A stretch of 5,809 nt of DNA, taken from NCBI GenBank assembly GCA_018335615.1, contig JAGXRS010000440.1, positions 1-5,809 of the forward strand, written 5' to 3'. Shown in pieces: positions 1 to 5,809 of this stretch. Both the position numbers and the translations under genes were made by a program. Positions within the stretch are counted from its first letter, which is position 1. Every line of letters begins with the position of its first letter. The notes under the pieces are model-generated. The model ran no database searches. It was not told the DNA's origin and saw nothing but the letters and a program-made list of their open reading frames with translations. Source of the stretch: Hydrogenophaga sp. GTDB lineage: Bacteria; Pseudomonadota; Gammaproteobacteria; Burkholderiales; Burkholderiaceae_C.

Positions 1-900
<900 letters not shown>

Positions 901-1116
901 GTCAACAACTCCTGTGTGTGGTCGGCCTGACGGCCACGCATGCGAACGCCCAGCCCAGAGACACCGCCGGGCCGGCTTTGCCGGACGGCAGGTGGCGCCC
1001 CCTTGGGGGGCTGAGGGCCGCGGCTCCAAGCCTGCCTGCGCAGGCTTGGACGGCCCGAAGAGGCATCGCCTCTGGCGATGGCGCGGCCTGCAAGGCGCGC
1101 GAAGCGGCGCGGGGGG
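901..1116. repeat. Hairpin-rich GC spacer between permease and ATPase genes
   Basis: This 216-bp stretch holds no convincing gene. It contains a run of inverted repeats: CCGGC-TTT-GCCGG (972-984), CCCCC-TT-GGGGG (998-1009), a long compound stem (1015-1056) and CATCGCC-TCT-GGCGATG (1064-1080), followed by a GCGC-rich tail up to the permease stop codon. Such strings of short GC palindromes between genes are common dispersed intergenic repeats in Comamonadaceae; that this is one of them is inference, since copy number cannot be seen here. In the operon mRNA the structures could slow or partly stop transcription or affect mRNA decay. The last bases before the ATPase carry its ribosome binding site. 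A short frame on either strand here has no features of a real protein. Confidence 0.6.
1015..1056. repeat. Long compound inverted repeat within the permease-ATPase spacer
   Basis: An 11-bp perfect stem (1025-1035 with 1040-1050) closes a 4-nt loop CTGC. A further 6 bp (GGGCCG at 1015-1020 with CGGCCC at 1051-1056) pair outside it, leaving a 4-nt bulge at 1021-1024. There is no U-run on either side, so it is not a classical intrinsic terminator. It may be an mRNA-stabilising or attenuating structure, or the core of a dispersed repeat. Confidence 0.6.
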
Positions 1117-2010
1117 TCACTGTTTAACTTCCATGGCCGTGCGCAAACCGTCGGCCAGCAGGTTGAAGGCGATCGAGGTGATGAAAATCATCACGCCGGG
1201 CAAGGCGGCAATCCAGGGCTGCACGTAAATCGCGGTGCGCAGCGTGTTGAGCATCAGGCCCCACTCGGGCTCGGGCGGCTTCACGCCCAGGCCCAGGAAG
1301 CTCAGGCCAGAGGCCAGGATCATGGCCACCGCGATCAGGCTGGTGGCGTACACGAAGATCGGCCCCAGCACGTTGCCCAGCACATGCACCCGCACGATGG
1401 TGAAGGCATTGGCGCCCGAGGCGCGCGCCGCGTCCACGAAGTCGCGCCCGCGGATCTGCGTGGTCACGCTCTCGGCCACCCGCGCAATCGGCGGAATGAA
1501 CACGATGGTGAGCGAGATCAGCGTGTTGGTGATGCCCGCGCCCAGCGCGCCCGAGAGCGCAATGGCCAGCAGCACCGACGGGAAGGCGTAGAACACGTCG
1601 ATGGTGCGCATCATCACGCTGTTGAGCGTGCCGCCGGCGTAGCCCGCGGTGATGCCGATGAGCGAGCCGACCACAAAGGCCAGGATCACCGGCGTGATGC
1701 CCATGAACAGCGAGAGCCGCGCCCCTACCATGAGGCGCGAGAGCATGTCGCGCCCCAGTTCGTCGGTGCCCAGCGGGTGGCCTTCGAAGCCGATGGGCTT
1801 CAGGCGCTTGAGCATGGACGAGGCATACGGGTCGGCCGGCACCAGCCAGGGGCCGAACACCGCCAGGATGAGCAGAAAGGCCACCACCAGCGCGGCGCCC
1901 ATGGCCACGCGGTCGCGCGTGAAACGCCGGCCCACGGTCTGCCAGTAACCCGGCGAGCGGTCGAACACCACGGGGGCGAGGGGGGGTTTGGGCATGACGA
2001 TGTCGTTCAT
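1117..2010 (-). CDS. ABC importer inner-membrane permease, DppC/OppC type
   Basis: This 297-residue inner-membrane protein forms half of the translocation channel with the DppB-type subunit. It has the expected C-type layout: a short cytoplasmic N-terminus, a first membrane helix (about 36-57), then the conserved HPLGTDELGRDMLSRL (78-93). Further helices lie at about 98-122, 142-160, 162-178, 217-240 and 266-288. The ATPase-contacting EAA-type loop is FVDAARASGANAFTIVRVHV (191-210). The conserved SFLGLGVKPPEPEWGLML (237-254) and FNLLADGLRTAM (282-293) complete the family pattern. Length is normal. The ATG at 2010 is preceded by AAGGA (2018-2022) seven bases away; a second in-frame ATG at codon 6 lacks this spacing. 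Only 31 bp separate it from the upstream permease stop, so the two are surely co-transcribed. The gene family is firm; the transported substrate is not determined by sequence. Confidence 0.96.
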   Translation of the reverse strand: MNDIVMPKPPLAPVVFDRSPGYWQTVGRRFTRDRVAMGAALVVAFLLILAVFGPWLVPADPYASSMLKRLKPIGFEGHPLGTDELGRDMLSRLMVGARLSLFMGITPVILAFVVGSLIGITAGYAGGTLNSVMMRTIDVFYAFPSVLLAIALSGALGAGITNTLISLTIVFIPPIARVAESVTTQIRGRDFVDAARASGANAFTIVRVHVLGNVLGPIFVYATSLIAVAMILASGLSFLGLGVKPPEPEWGLMLNTLRTAIYVQPWIAALPGVMIFITSIAFNLLADGLRTAMEVKQ

Positions 2011-2041
2011 CGGAGCGTCCTTGGCAAAGAGGTGAGCCGCT

Positions 2042-2992
2042 TCATCGGGCGATGCGCGGGTCCAGCAGGGTCTGGATCACGTCGACAACCAGGTTGAGCA
2101 CCACGAAGAACATGGCGAGCACCAGGATGGTTCCCTGCAGCAACGGCAGGTCGCGCTGGAAGATGGCGGAGTTCAGCAGGAAGCCGGTGCCGGGCCAGGA
2201 AAACACGGTCTCGATCAGGATCGAGCCGCCCAGCAGGTAGCCCAGCTGCAGGCCCATCACCGCCAGCGCGGTGGGCGCGGCGTTCTTCACCACATGCAAG
2301 AACACCCCCAGGTCGGTCAGGCCCTTGGCGCGCAGGCCGACGATGAATTCCTGCGCCAGGATGTCGGCCACCAGCGCCCGCACGGTGCGCGCGATGATGC
2401 CCATGGGGATCACGCTCATGGTCACGGCCGGCAGGATCATGTGCTTCACATGCTCCCAGTCCCAGACCCATTCGCTGGAACCACCCGGGCCGGCGCCGCC
2501 CGGCGGCAGCCACATGAGGATGCTGGAGAACACGATCACCAGCACCATGCCCAGCCAGTAGTGCGGCACGCTCACGCCCAGCACCGAGGTGAGCGAGGCG
2601 GCTTTGTCGAGCCAGGAGTTCTGGAAGTAGCCGGCCACGAAGCCGAACAGGCTGCCCAGCACAAAACCGATCACCGTGGCCAGCACGGCCAGGCGCAAGG
2701 TGTTGACCACGGCGCGCATCACCTCTTCGGTGACGGCACGGCCGGATGCAATCGAGGTGCCCAGGTCGCCCTGCAGCGCGCGCCAGACCCAGCTGACGAA
2801 CTGCTCGGGGTAAGAGCGGTTGAAGCCGTACAGCTCGATGAGCTGCTGCTGCAGTTCCACCGACGCGTCGGCCGGCAGGATGGACACCAGGGGGTCGCCG
2901 GGCGAGATGTGCACCAGCGCAAAACAGACCAGCGCCACACCCAGCATGATGGGCAGGGTGTACACCACCCGGCGCAAGAGAAAAGCGAGCAT
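2042..2992 (-). CDS. ABC importer inner-membrane permease, DppB/OppB type
   Basis: This is a 316-residue inner-membrane permease, the partner of the C-type subunit. Residues 1-29 form the typical N-terminal helix beginning MLAFLLRRVVYTLP, followed by the periplasmic ISPGDP motif (29-34). Further helices lie at about 98-123, 134-160, 184-208, 240-260 and 285-309. The EAA-type loop is EFIVGLRAKGLTDLGVFLHV (215-234), where it meets the ATPase. The B-type hallmark GGSILIETVFSWPGTG (255-270) and the terminal DPRI (311-314) are present. A Gly/Pro-rich periplasmic loop, PPGGAGPGGSS (163-173), is a local variation. The start at 2992 is backed by GAGGA (3000-3004) seven bases upstream. The gene is second in the operon, 104 bp after the binding-protein gene, with a strong hairpin in that gap. 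Confidence in family is high; substrate specificity sits mainly in the binding protein. Confidence 0.96.
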   Translation of the reverse strand: MLAFLLRRVVYTLPIMLGVALVCFALVHISPGDPLVSILPADASVELQQQLIELYGFNRSYPEQFVSWVWRALQGDLGTSIASGRAVTEEVMRAVVNTLRLAVLATVIGFVLGSLFGFVAGYFQNSWLDKAASLTSVLGVSVPHYWLGMVLVIVFSSILMWLPPGGAGPGGSSEWVWDWEHVKHMILPAVTMSVIPMGIIARTVRALVADILAQEFIVGLRAKGLTDLGVFLHVVKNAAPTALAVMGLQLGYLLGGSILIETVFSWPGTGFLLNSAIFQRDLPLLQGTILVLAMFFVVLNLVVDVIQTLLDPRIAR

Positions 2993-3045
2993 GAGCGCGT
3001 CCTCGCGAAAGATTGAAAGGGGAGTTCAGGAAAACGAAGGAACCA

Positions 3046-3080
3046 GCGGGTGCGGCACGCCACTGTGCTGCCGCACCCGC
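3046..3080 (-). terminator. Intercistronic hairpin after the binding-protein gene (attenuator or mRNA-stabilising element)
   Basis: A perfect 12-bp inverted repeat (3046-3057 GCGGGTGCGGCA, 3069-3080 its exact complement) with an 11-nt loop starts 16 bases after the binding-protein stop codon. In the transcript it is followed by a moderately U-rich stretch (TGGTTCCTTCGTTTTCC), not a solid U-run. Since the permease genes follow in the same direction, it more likely gives partial termination or protects the upstream mRNA from 3' exonucleases. Either would yield more binding protein than membrane subunits, a common arrangement in binding-protein-first operons. The structure is seen; its effect is inferred. 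Confidence 0.55.
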
Positions 3081-3096
3081 CCGGGCACCGGAACCG

Positions 3097-4767
3097 TCAG
3101 TCGACCGACACCGGCGCCAGGTCCACGAACCAGCTGCGCGGCTGCACGAAGCCCTTGACCTTGGCGCTCATGGCGCGCGGTCCCACGTCGTGCGCGATCC
3201 ACACGAACGGCGCTTCTTCCACGATGCGGGCGTGCAGGCGGGCCAGGGCCTCGTCACGTTTCTTGTCGTCGAACTCGGTGCGCGCATCGGCGATCAGCTT
3301 GTCGAACTCGGCGTTGCCGAAGTGACCCCAGTTGTTCGAGACCGGCGGGAAAGTCTTGGTGCTGGTGAAGCGCACCAGACCGAAGAACGGGTCCATGGCC
3401 GCGTAGCTCACGTTGATGGCGTGGGCGCCGTTGGCGGTGGGGTGCTTGGCACCCTGGCGCCAGTTGGTGAACAGGGTGTTCCACTCGATCACGTCGAACT
3501 CGACGTCGAAGAAGCACTGCTTGAGCGATTGCTGCACGAACTCGTTCATGGGCAGCGGCTGCATCTGGCCCGAGCCCGAGGCGGAAATCTGCACCTTCAC
3601 CTTCAGCGGTTTGGCCGCGCTGTGGCCGGCCTGGGTCATCAGCGCCTGCGCCGCCTTCACGTCGTACTTGATGTCGAACTTGGGGTTGCCCCACCAGGGG
3701 TGACCGGGCGGCACCGTGCCCTTGGGCTCGGCCATCATGCCGCCGAGCATGGTCTTCAGGCCGCCACGGTCCACGCACAGGTTGGCGGCGTGGCGCACGC
3801 GCTTGTCGAGCCAGGGCGAACCGTCGGCAAACGACAGCTGCCAGGGCCAGACGTGGGGTTGCGCGTTGGCCTCGATCTTGAAGCCGCGCTGGCGGATCTG
3901 CGGCATGGCATCGGGCGATGGTGCCTCGATCCAGTCCACCTGGCCCGACAGCAGGGCGGCGGTGCGGGCGTTGGCCTCGGGCATGGGCACCAGCACCACG
4001 CGGTCCACCTTGGGCGTGCGCTTGGGGTCCCAGTAGGCCTTGTTGGCCACCAGCTCCAGGCGCTCGCGCGGCAGGAAGCGCGCCATCTTGAACGGGCCCG
4101 AACCCGAGGCATCGGCGGCGAAGGCGGTCCAGGCGGCCTTGGCCTTGTCGGCCGGGGTGGCGCCAGCGGCCGCTTCGAACTTCTTCTGCCAGTGGGCGGG
4201 CGAGGCGATGAACAGGTTGGTGAGGTTCAGCGGCAGGAAGGCGTCGGGCTCGCTGGTGGTCAGCTCCACCGTGAGGTTGTCGATTTTGCGGGCGCTGCGC
4301 AGCGTGGGCATGCGCGAGGCGGTCACGCCGACCTGGCTGGCGTCGAAATGCACGGCCTCCTTGTCCAGCACCTTCTGCACGTTCCACACAATGGCGTCGG
4401 CCGTGAGGTCGGAGCCGTCGTGGAACTTCACGCCGGGGCGCAGCTTGAAGACCCACTTGGTCTTGTCCTTGGCGTCCACCGTCCAGGACGTGGCCAGCCC
4501 CGGCAGCAGCACGCTGGCGGCATCGGACCGGGACAGGTCCCACTGCGTGAGCGAGTCGTACATCGGGATGCCGGTGAAGCGGTTGCCCTCGAAGCCCTGG
4601 TCGGGCTGCCCCAGCGTGCGGGGAATGTCGGCCGCGGTCATGGCGATGCGCAGGACTTTTTCCTGGGCCAGCACGGACGTGGAGGCCATCGTCATCAGAA
4701 GACCGGCGGTGACGGCAAGGCCCAGGGTTCTGGGTGCGAGGCGGGGCGAAAAGGGGGACCGTTTCAT
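3097..4767 (-). CDS. Periplasmic substrate-binding protein of ABC importer, SBP family 5 (DppA/OppA-like)
   Basis: This 556-residue protein is the periplasmic receptor that captures the substrate and delivers it to the permease pair. The chosen start, ATG at 4765-4767, gives a clear Sec signal peptide: basic n-region (Lys2, Arg3, Arg9, Arg13), hydrophobic core at about 14-29, and likely cleavage after Ala34 (VLA-QEK). There is no lipobox cysteine, so it should be soluble. The family-5 signature is visible at about residues 89-125, with LPGLATSW, WVFKLRPGVKFHDGS and the following LTADAI. GSGPFKM near the middle, and AEFDKLIADARTEFD and VEEAPFVWIAHD towards the C-terminus, are also typical. GGAG at 4773-4776, five bases upstream, supports the start. 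The frame stays open upstream to an ATG at 4905, but that would add 46 residues ahead of the signal peptide and run through an operator-like site. Known members bind peptides, nickel, glutathione or other small molecules, so the ligand cannot be named. Confidence 0.95.
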   Translation of the reverse strand: MKRSPFSPRLAPRTLGLAVTAGLLMTMASTSVLAQEKVLRIAMTAADIPRTLGQPDQGFEGNRFTGIPMYDSLTQWDLSRSDAASVLLPGLATSWTVDAKDKTKWVFKLRPGVKFHDGSDLTADAIVWNVQKVLDKEAVHFDASQVGVTASRMPTLRSARKIDNLTVELTTSEPDAFLPLNLTNLFIASPAHWQKKFEAAAGATPADKAKAAWTAFAADASGSGPFKMARFLPRERLELVANKAYWDPKRTPKVDRVVLVPMPEANARTAALLSGQVDWIEAPSPDAMPQIRQRGFKIEANAQPHVWPWQLSFADGSPWLDKRVRHAANLCVDRGGLKTMLGGMMAEPKGTVPPGHPWWGNPKFDIKYDVKAAQALMTQAGHSAAKPLKVKVQISASGSGQMQPLPMNEFVQQSLKQCFFDVEFDVIEWNTLFTNWRQGAKHPTANGAHAINVSYAAMDPFFGLVRFTSTKTFPPVSNNWGHFGNAEFDKLIADARTEFDDKKRDEALARLHARIVEEAPFVWIAHDVGPRAMSAKVKGFVQPRSWFVDLAPVSVD

Positions 4768-4772
4768 CTTGA

Positions 4773-4776
4773 CTCC
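4773..4776 (-). promoter_or_regulatory. Ribosome binding site deciding the binding-protein start
   Basis: GGAG on the minus strand lies five bases before the ATG at 4767. Together with the signal peptide that begins there, it favours this start over the in-frame ATG at 4905. Confidence 0.65.
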
Positions 4777-4818
4777 ATGGAAGGGCAGTTGGGTGGAGGA
4801 ACGAGAACCGCACCCCGA

Positions 4819-4852
4819 GCCGGGCAGCACTCGCGATCGAAGCATGCCCGGC
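4819..4852 (-). other. Inverted repeat in the leader of the importer operon
   Basis: GCCGGGCA (4819-4826) pairs perfectly with TGCCCGGC (4845-4852) around an 18-nt loop. It lies 52 bases upstream of the binding-protein start, inside the probable 5' leader of the transporter mRNA. No U-run follows and no known riboswitch was recognised. It could be an mRNA structure or simply chance in GC-rich DNA. Confidence 0.35.
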
Positions 4853-4872
4853 GGAAAAGGGGTTGGCAAGCT

Positions 4873-4884
4873 TTTTGTATGCAA
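4873..4884. promoter_or_regulatory. Operator-like site 1 (TTTTGTATGCAA), importer side
   Basis: The 12-mer TTTTGTATGCAA is identical to a second copy at 5047-5058. Its core TTGTATGCAA is a near-palindrome, one symmetric pair short of TTGTATACAA, a pattern bound by several GntR-family (FadR/FCD-type) regulators. It sits 105 bases upstream of the binding-protein start. Duplication within one divergent promoter region is the main support; the regulator family is inference. Confidence 0.5.
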
Positions 4885-4927
4885 TCCCCGTGCCAGATGC
4901 ACCACCCCACCCTCTCGACATGAACCC

Positions 4928-4942
4928 TAAATCATTGATTTA
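4928..4942. promoter_or_regulatory. 15-nt AT-rich palindrome in the divergent promoter core
   Basis: TAAATCA-T-TGATTTA is a perfect inverted repeat with a single central base. It is followed directly by AATTG-AA-CAATT (4942-4953). It lies in the most AT-rich part of the intergenic region, where promoter elements or a regulator site are expected. No specific protein can be assigned. Confidence 0.4.
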
Positions 4943-4951
4943 ATTGAACAA

Positions 4952-4963
4952 TTTGCGCTCAAA
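4952..4963. promoter_or_regulatory. Possible weak third operator-like site (TTTGCGCTCAAA)
   Basis: TTTG-N4-CAAA has the same outer half-sites and spacing as the two TTTTGTATGCAA sites, but a different centre (CGCT instead of TATG). It lies between them in the AT-rich core. It may be a degenerate site or chance. Confidence 0.2.
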
Positions 4964-5046
4964 ATGACCAGAAATCAGGATTTACCCGCACCAAAGCAGC
5001 GCAGCCATCCGCAGGAGCGCCTCAAAACAGGGCGTGCGAGATTTCG

Positions 5047-5060
5047 TTTTGTATGCAAAA
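5047..5060. promoter_or_regulatory. Operator-like site 2 (TTTTGTATGCAAAA), racemase side
   Basis: TTTTG-TATG-CAAAA has five-base arms that are perfect inverted repeats and contains the same 12-mer as site 1. It ends 37 bases before the racemase ATG, a position where a bound repressor would cover the promoter or the transcription start. A GntR-type repressor is the best guess. Confidence 0.55.
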
Positions 5061-5097
5061 CTCCCCGAAATGGGGCCTTCCCTCCCATCACCCGACC

Positions 5098-5809
5098 ATG
5101 AACATCCTGCTCATCAATCCCAACACCTCCACGTCCATGACCGAGGCCATCGGCGCCGCCGCACGGGCCGTGGCGGCGCCGGGCACCCACATCCGGGCCG
5201 TGCACCCGAGTTTTGGGCCGCTGTCCATCGAGAGCCATTACGACGAGGCCTTTGCGGCGGCCGGCGTGGCCGAGCAGGTGCGGCTGGCGACCGACCCGCG
5301 ACCCGACGCGGTGGTGATCGCCTGCTTCGGCGACCCCGGCCTGGAAGCAGCACGCGAAGCCACGGACGCGCCGGTGATCGGGATTGCGGAGGCCGCGTTC
5401 CATGCCGCGTCCATGCTGGCCACCGGCTTCTCGGTGGTGACCACCATGACGCGCACCTGTGTGATGGCCGAGCGCCTGCTGCAGCGCTACGGCTATGAAC
5501 GCCACTGCCGGGGCGTGCACGGCACCGACATCCCGGTGCTGTCGCTCGAAGGCTGCGGCGAGTCCACCCTGGCGCTGATCGAGCAGAGCGCGCGCGAGGC
5601 GCTGGCGCGCGACGGCAGCGGCGCCATCGTGCTGGGTTGTGCGGGCATGGCGCCGCTGTGCGCCACGCTGAGCGAACGCCTGGGCGTGCCGGTGATCGAC
5701 GGCGTGTCGGTGGCGGTGAAATTCGCCGAGGGCCTGGTGGCCCTGGGCCTGCGCACCAGCAAGCGCGGCGACTACGCCCCGCCGCTGCCCAAAACCTTCA
5801 CCGGCTGGG
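5098..5809 (+). CDS. Asp/Glu/hydantoin racemase family protein (3' end outside window)
   Basis: This is a cytoplasmic cofactor-independent racemase. Members interconvert the D and L forms of 5-substituted hydantoins, allantoin, aspartate or glutamate by a two-base mechanism with paired cysteines. The visible 237 residues begin MNILLINPNTSTSMT, the family's typical opening strand and substrate-binding loop. Cys76 in VVIACFGDPG and Cys181 in IVLGCAGM are the catalytic pair, in their conserved contexts and at the positions known for hydantoin racemases. GIAEAAF (95-101) and PVIDGVSVAVK (198-208) are also family-like. Members usually have about 235-250 residues, so only the extreme C-terminus is missing. 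The ATG at 5098 is supported by this homology, but no good Shine-Dalgarno sequence precedes it (CCCATCACCCGACC). It is transcribed away from the ABC importer operon and has an operator-like site just upstream. Hydantoin or allantoin racemase is most likely; the exact substrate cannot be told from the sequence. Confidence 0.9.
   Translation, partial: MNILLINPNTSTSMTEAIGAAARAVAAPGTHIRAVHPSFGPLSIESHYDEAFAAAGVAEQVRLATDPRPDAVVIACFGDPGLEAAREATDAPVIGIAEAAFHAASMLATGFSVVTTMTRTCVMAERLLQRYGYERHCRGVHGTDIPVLSLEGCGESTLALIEQSAREALARDGSGAIVLGCAGMAPLCATLSERLGVPVIDGVSVAVKFAEGLVALGLRTSKRGDYAPPLPKTFTGW

Larger units (their letters stand above)
4768..5097. promoter_or_regulatory. Divergent regulatory region between importer operon and racemase gene
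   Basis: This 330-bp gap separates two head-to-head genes and must hold promoters for both. It has an AT-rich core (about 4927-4980) in otherwise GC-rich DNA, with a 15-nt palindrome and overlapping smaller repeats, and two TTTTGTATGCAA copies, one on each side. I found no convincing pair of sigma-70 hexamers at proper spacing on either strand; candidates such as TTGATT at 4935-4940 followed by TCAAAA at 4959-4964 are weak. The long open frames crossing the region on both strands look like high-GC shadows. Confidence 0.6.

Noticed and set aside
902..1127. Short open frames of about 70 codons in the permease-ATPase spacer on both strands
   Set aside because: They read through inverted repeats, lack ribosome binding sites and recognisable motifs, and exist in several frames at once.
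1078..2097. A 339-codon plus-strand open frame
   Set aside because: It is the shadow of the DppC-type permease, with the same biased composition and no motifs.
4768..4905. N-terminal extension of the binding protein to an ATG at 4905
   Set aside because: It would place 46 residues before an intact signal peptide, it covers an operator-like site, and the downstream ATG has its own GGAG.
3013..4923. A 636-codon open frame on the plus strand opposite the binding-protein gene
   Set aside because: It is the antisense shadow of the real gene in GC-rich DNA. Its translation is low-complexity and rich in His, Gly, Arg and Gln, with no family motifs, and the minus-strand frame has a clear signal peptide and SBP signature.
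5063..5075. CCCC-GAAAT-GGGG hairpin in the racemase leader
   Set aside because: Only four base pairs; too short to support a regulatory element in GC-rich DNA.
4975..5520. A minus-strand 181-codon open frame across the racemase start
   Set aside because: It is antisense to the racemase, whose catalytic cysteine motifs are intact, and its product is of biased composition.

Overview
The window comes from a GC-rich bacterium, most likely a betaproteobacterium of the Burkholderiales (Comamonadaceae-like, e.g. the Acidovorax/Hydrogenophaga/Variovorax group). I infer this from the strong G/C bias at third codon positions, the protein style, and a GC-rich spacer with CCCCC-TT-GGGGG type hairpins. 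No taxonomic marker gene is present, so the assignment is tentative.

Layout. Most of the window (1-4767) is one minus-strand operon, read right to left. It encodes a family-5 (oligopeptide/dipeptide/nickel type) ABC importer: periplasmic substrate-binding protein (3097-4767), DppB-type permease (2042-2992), DppC-type permease (1117-2010) and an OppF/DppF-type ATPase (1-900, cut by the window edge). A 12-bp perfect hairpin lies between the binding-protein gene and the first permease. A 216-bp spacer packed with hairpins separates the second permease from the ATPase. A D-type partner ATPase is not seen and would have to lie left of the window.

From 5098 to the right edge, a plus-strand gene encodes an Asp/Glu/hydantoin racemase family enzyme with both catalytic cysteines (Cys76, Cys181). 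Its end lies just outside the window. The 330-bp divergent intergenic region (4768-5097) has an AT-rich core with a 15-nt palindrome. It also has two copies of TTTTGTATGCAA, one on each side of the core, which look like operators of a GntR-type regulator.

How it fits together. The importer takes up a small peptide-like or amide-like compound, and the divergent racemase interconverts stereoisomers of a hydantoin, allantoin or amino-acid-related substrate. The shared operator-like sites suggest both transcription units answer to one repressor. The substrate is inferred from gene neighbourhood only. The genes are of well-known families and I see no clearly new system. The less ordinary parts are the twin operator-like sites, the intercistronic hairpins and the apparent F-type ATPase directly after the C permease.
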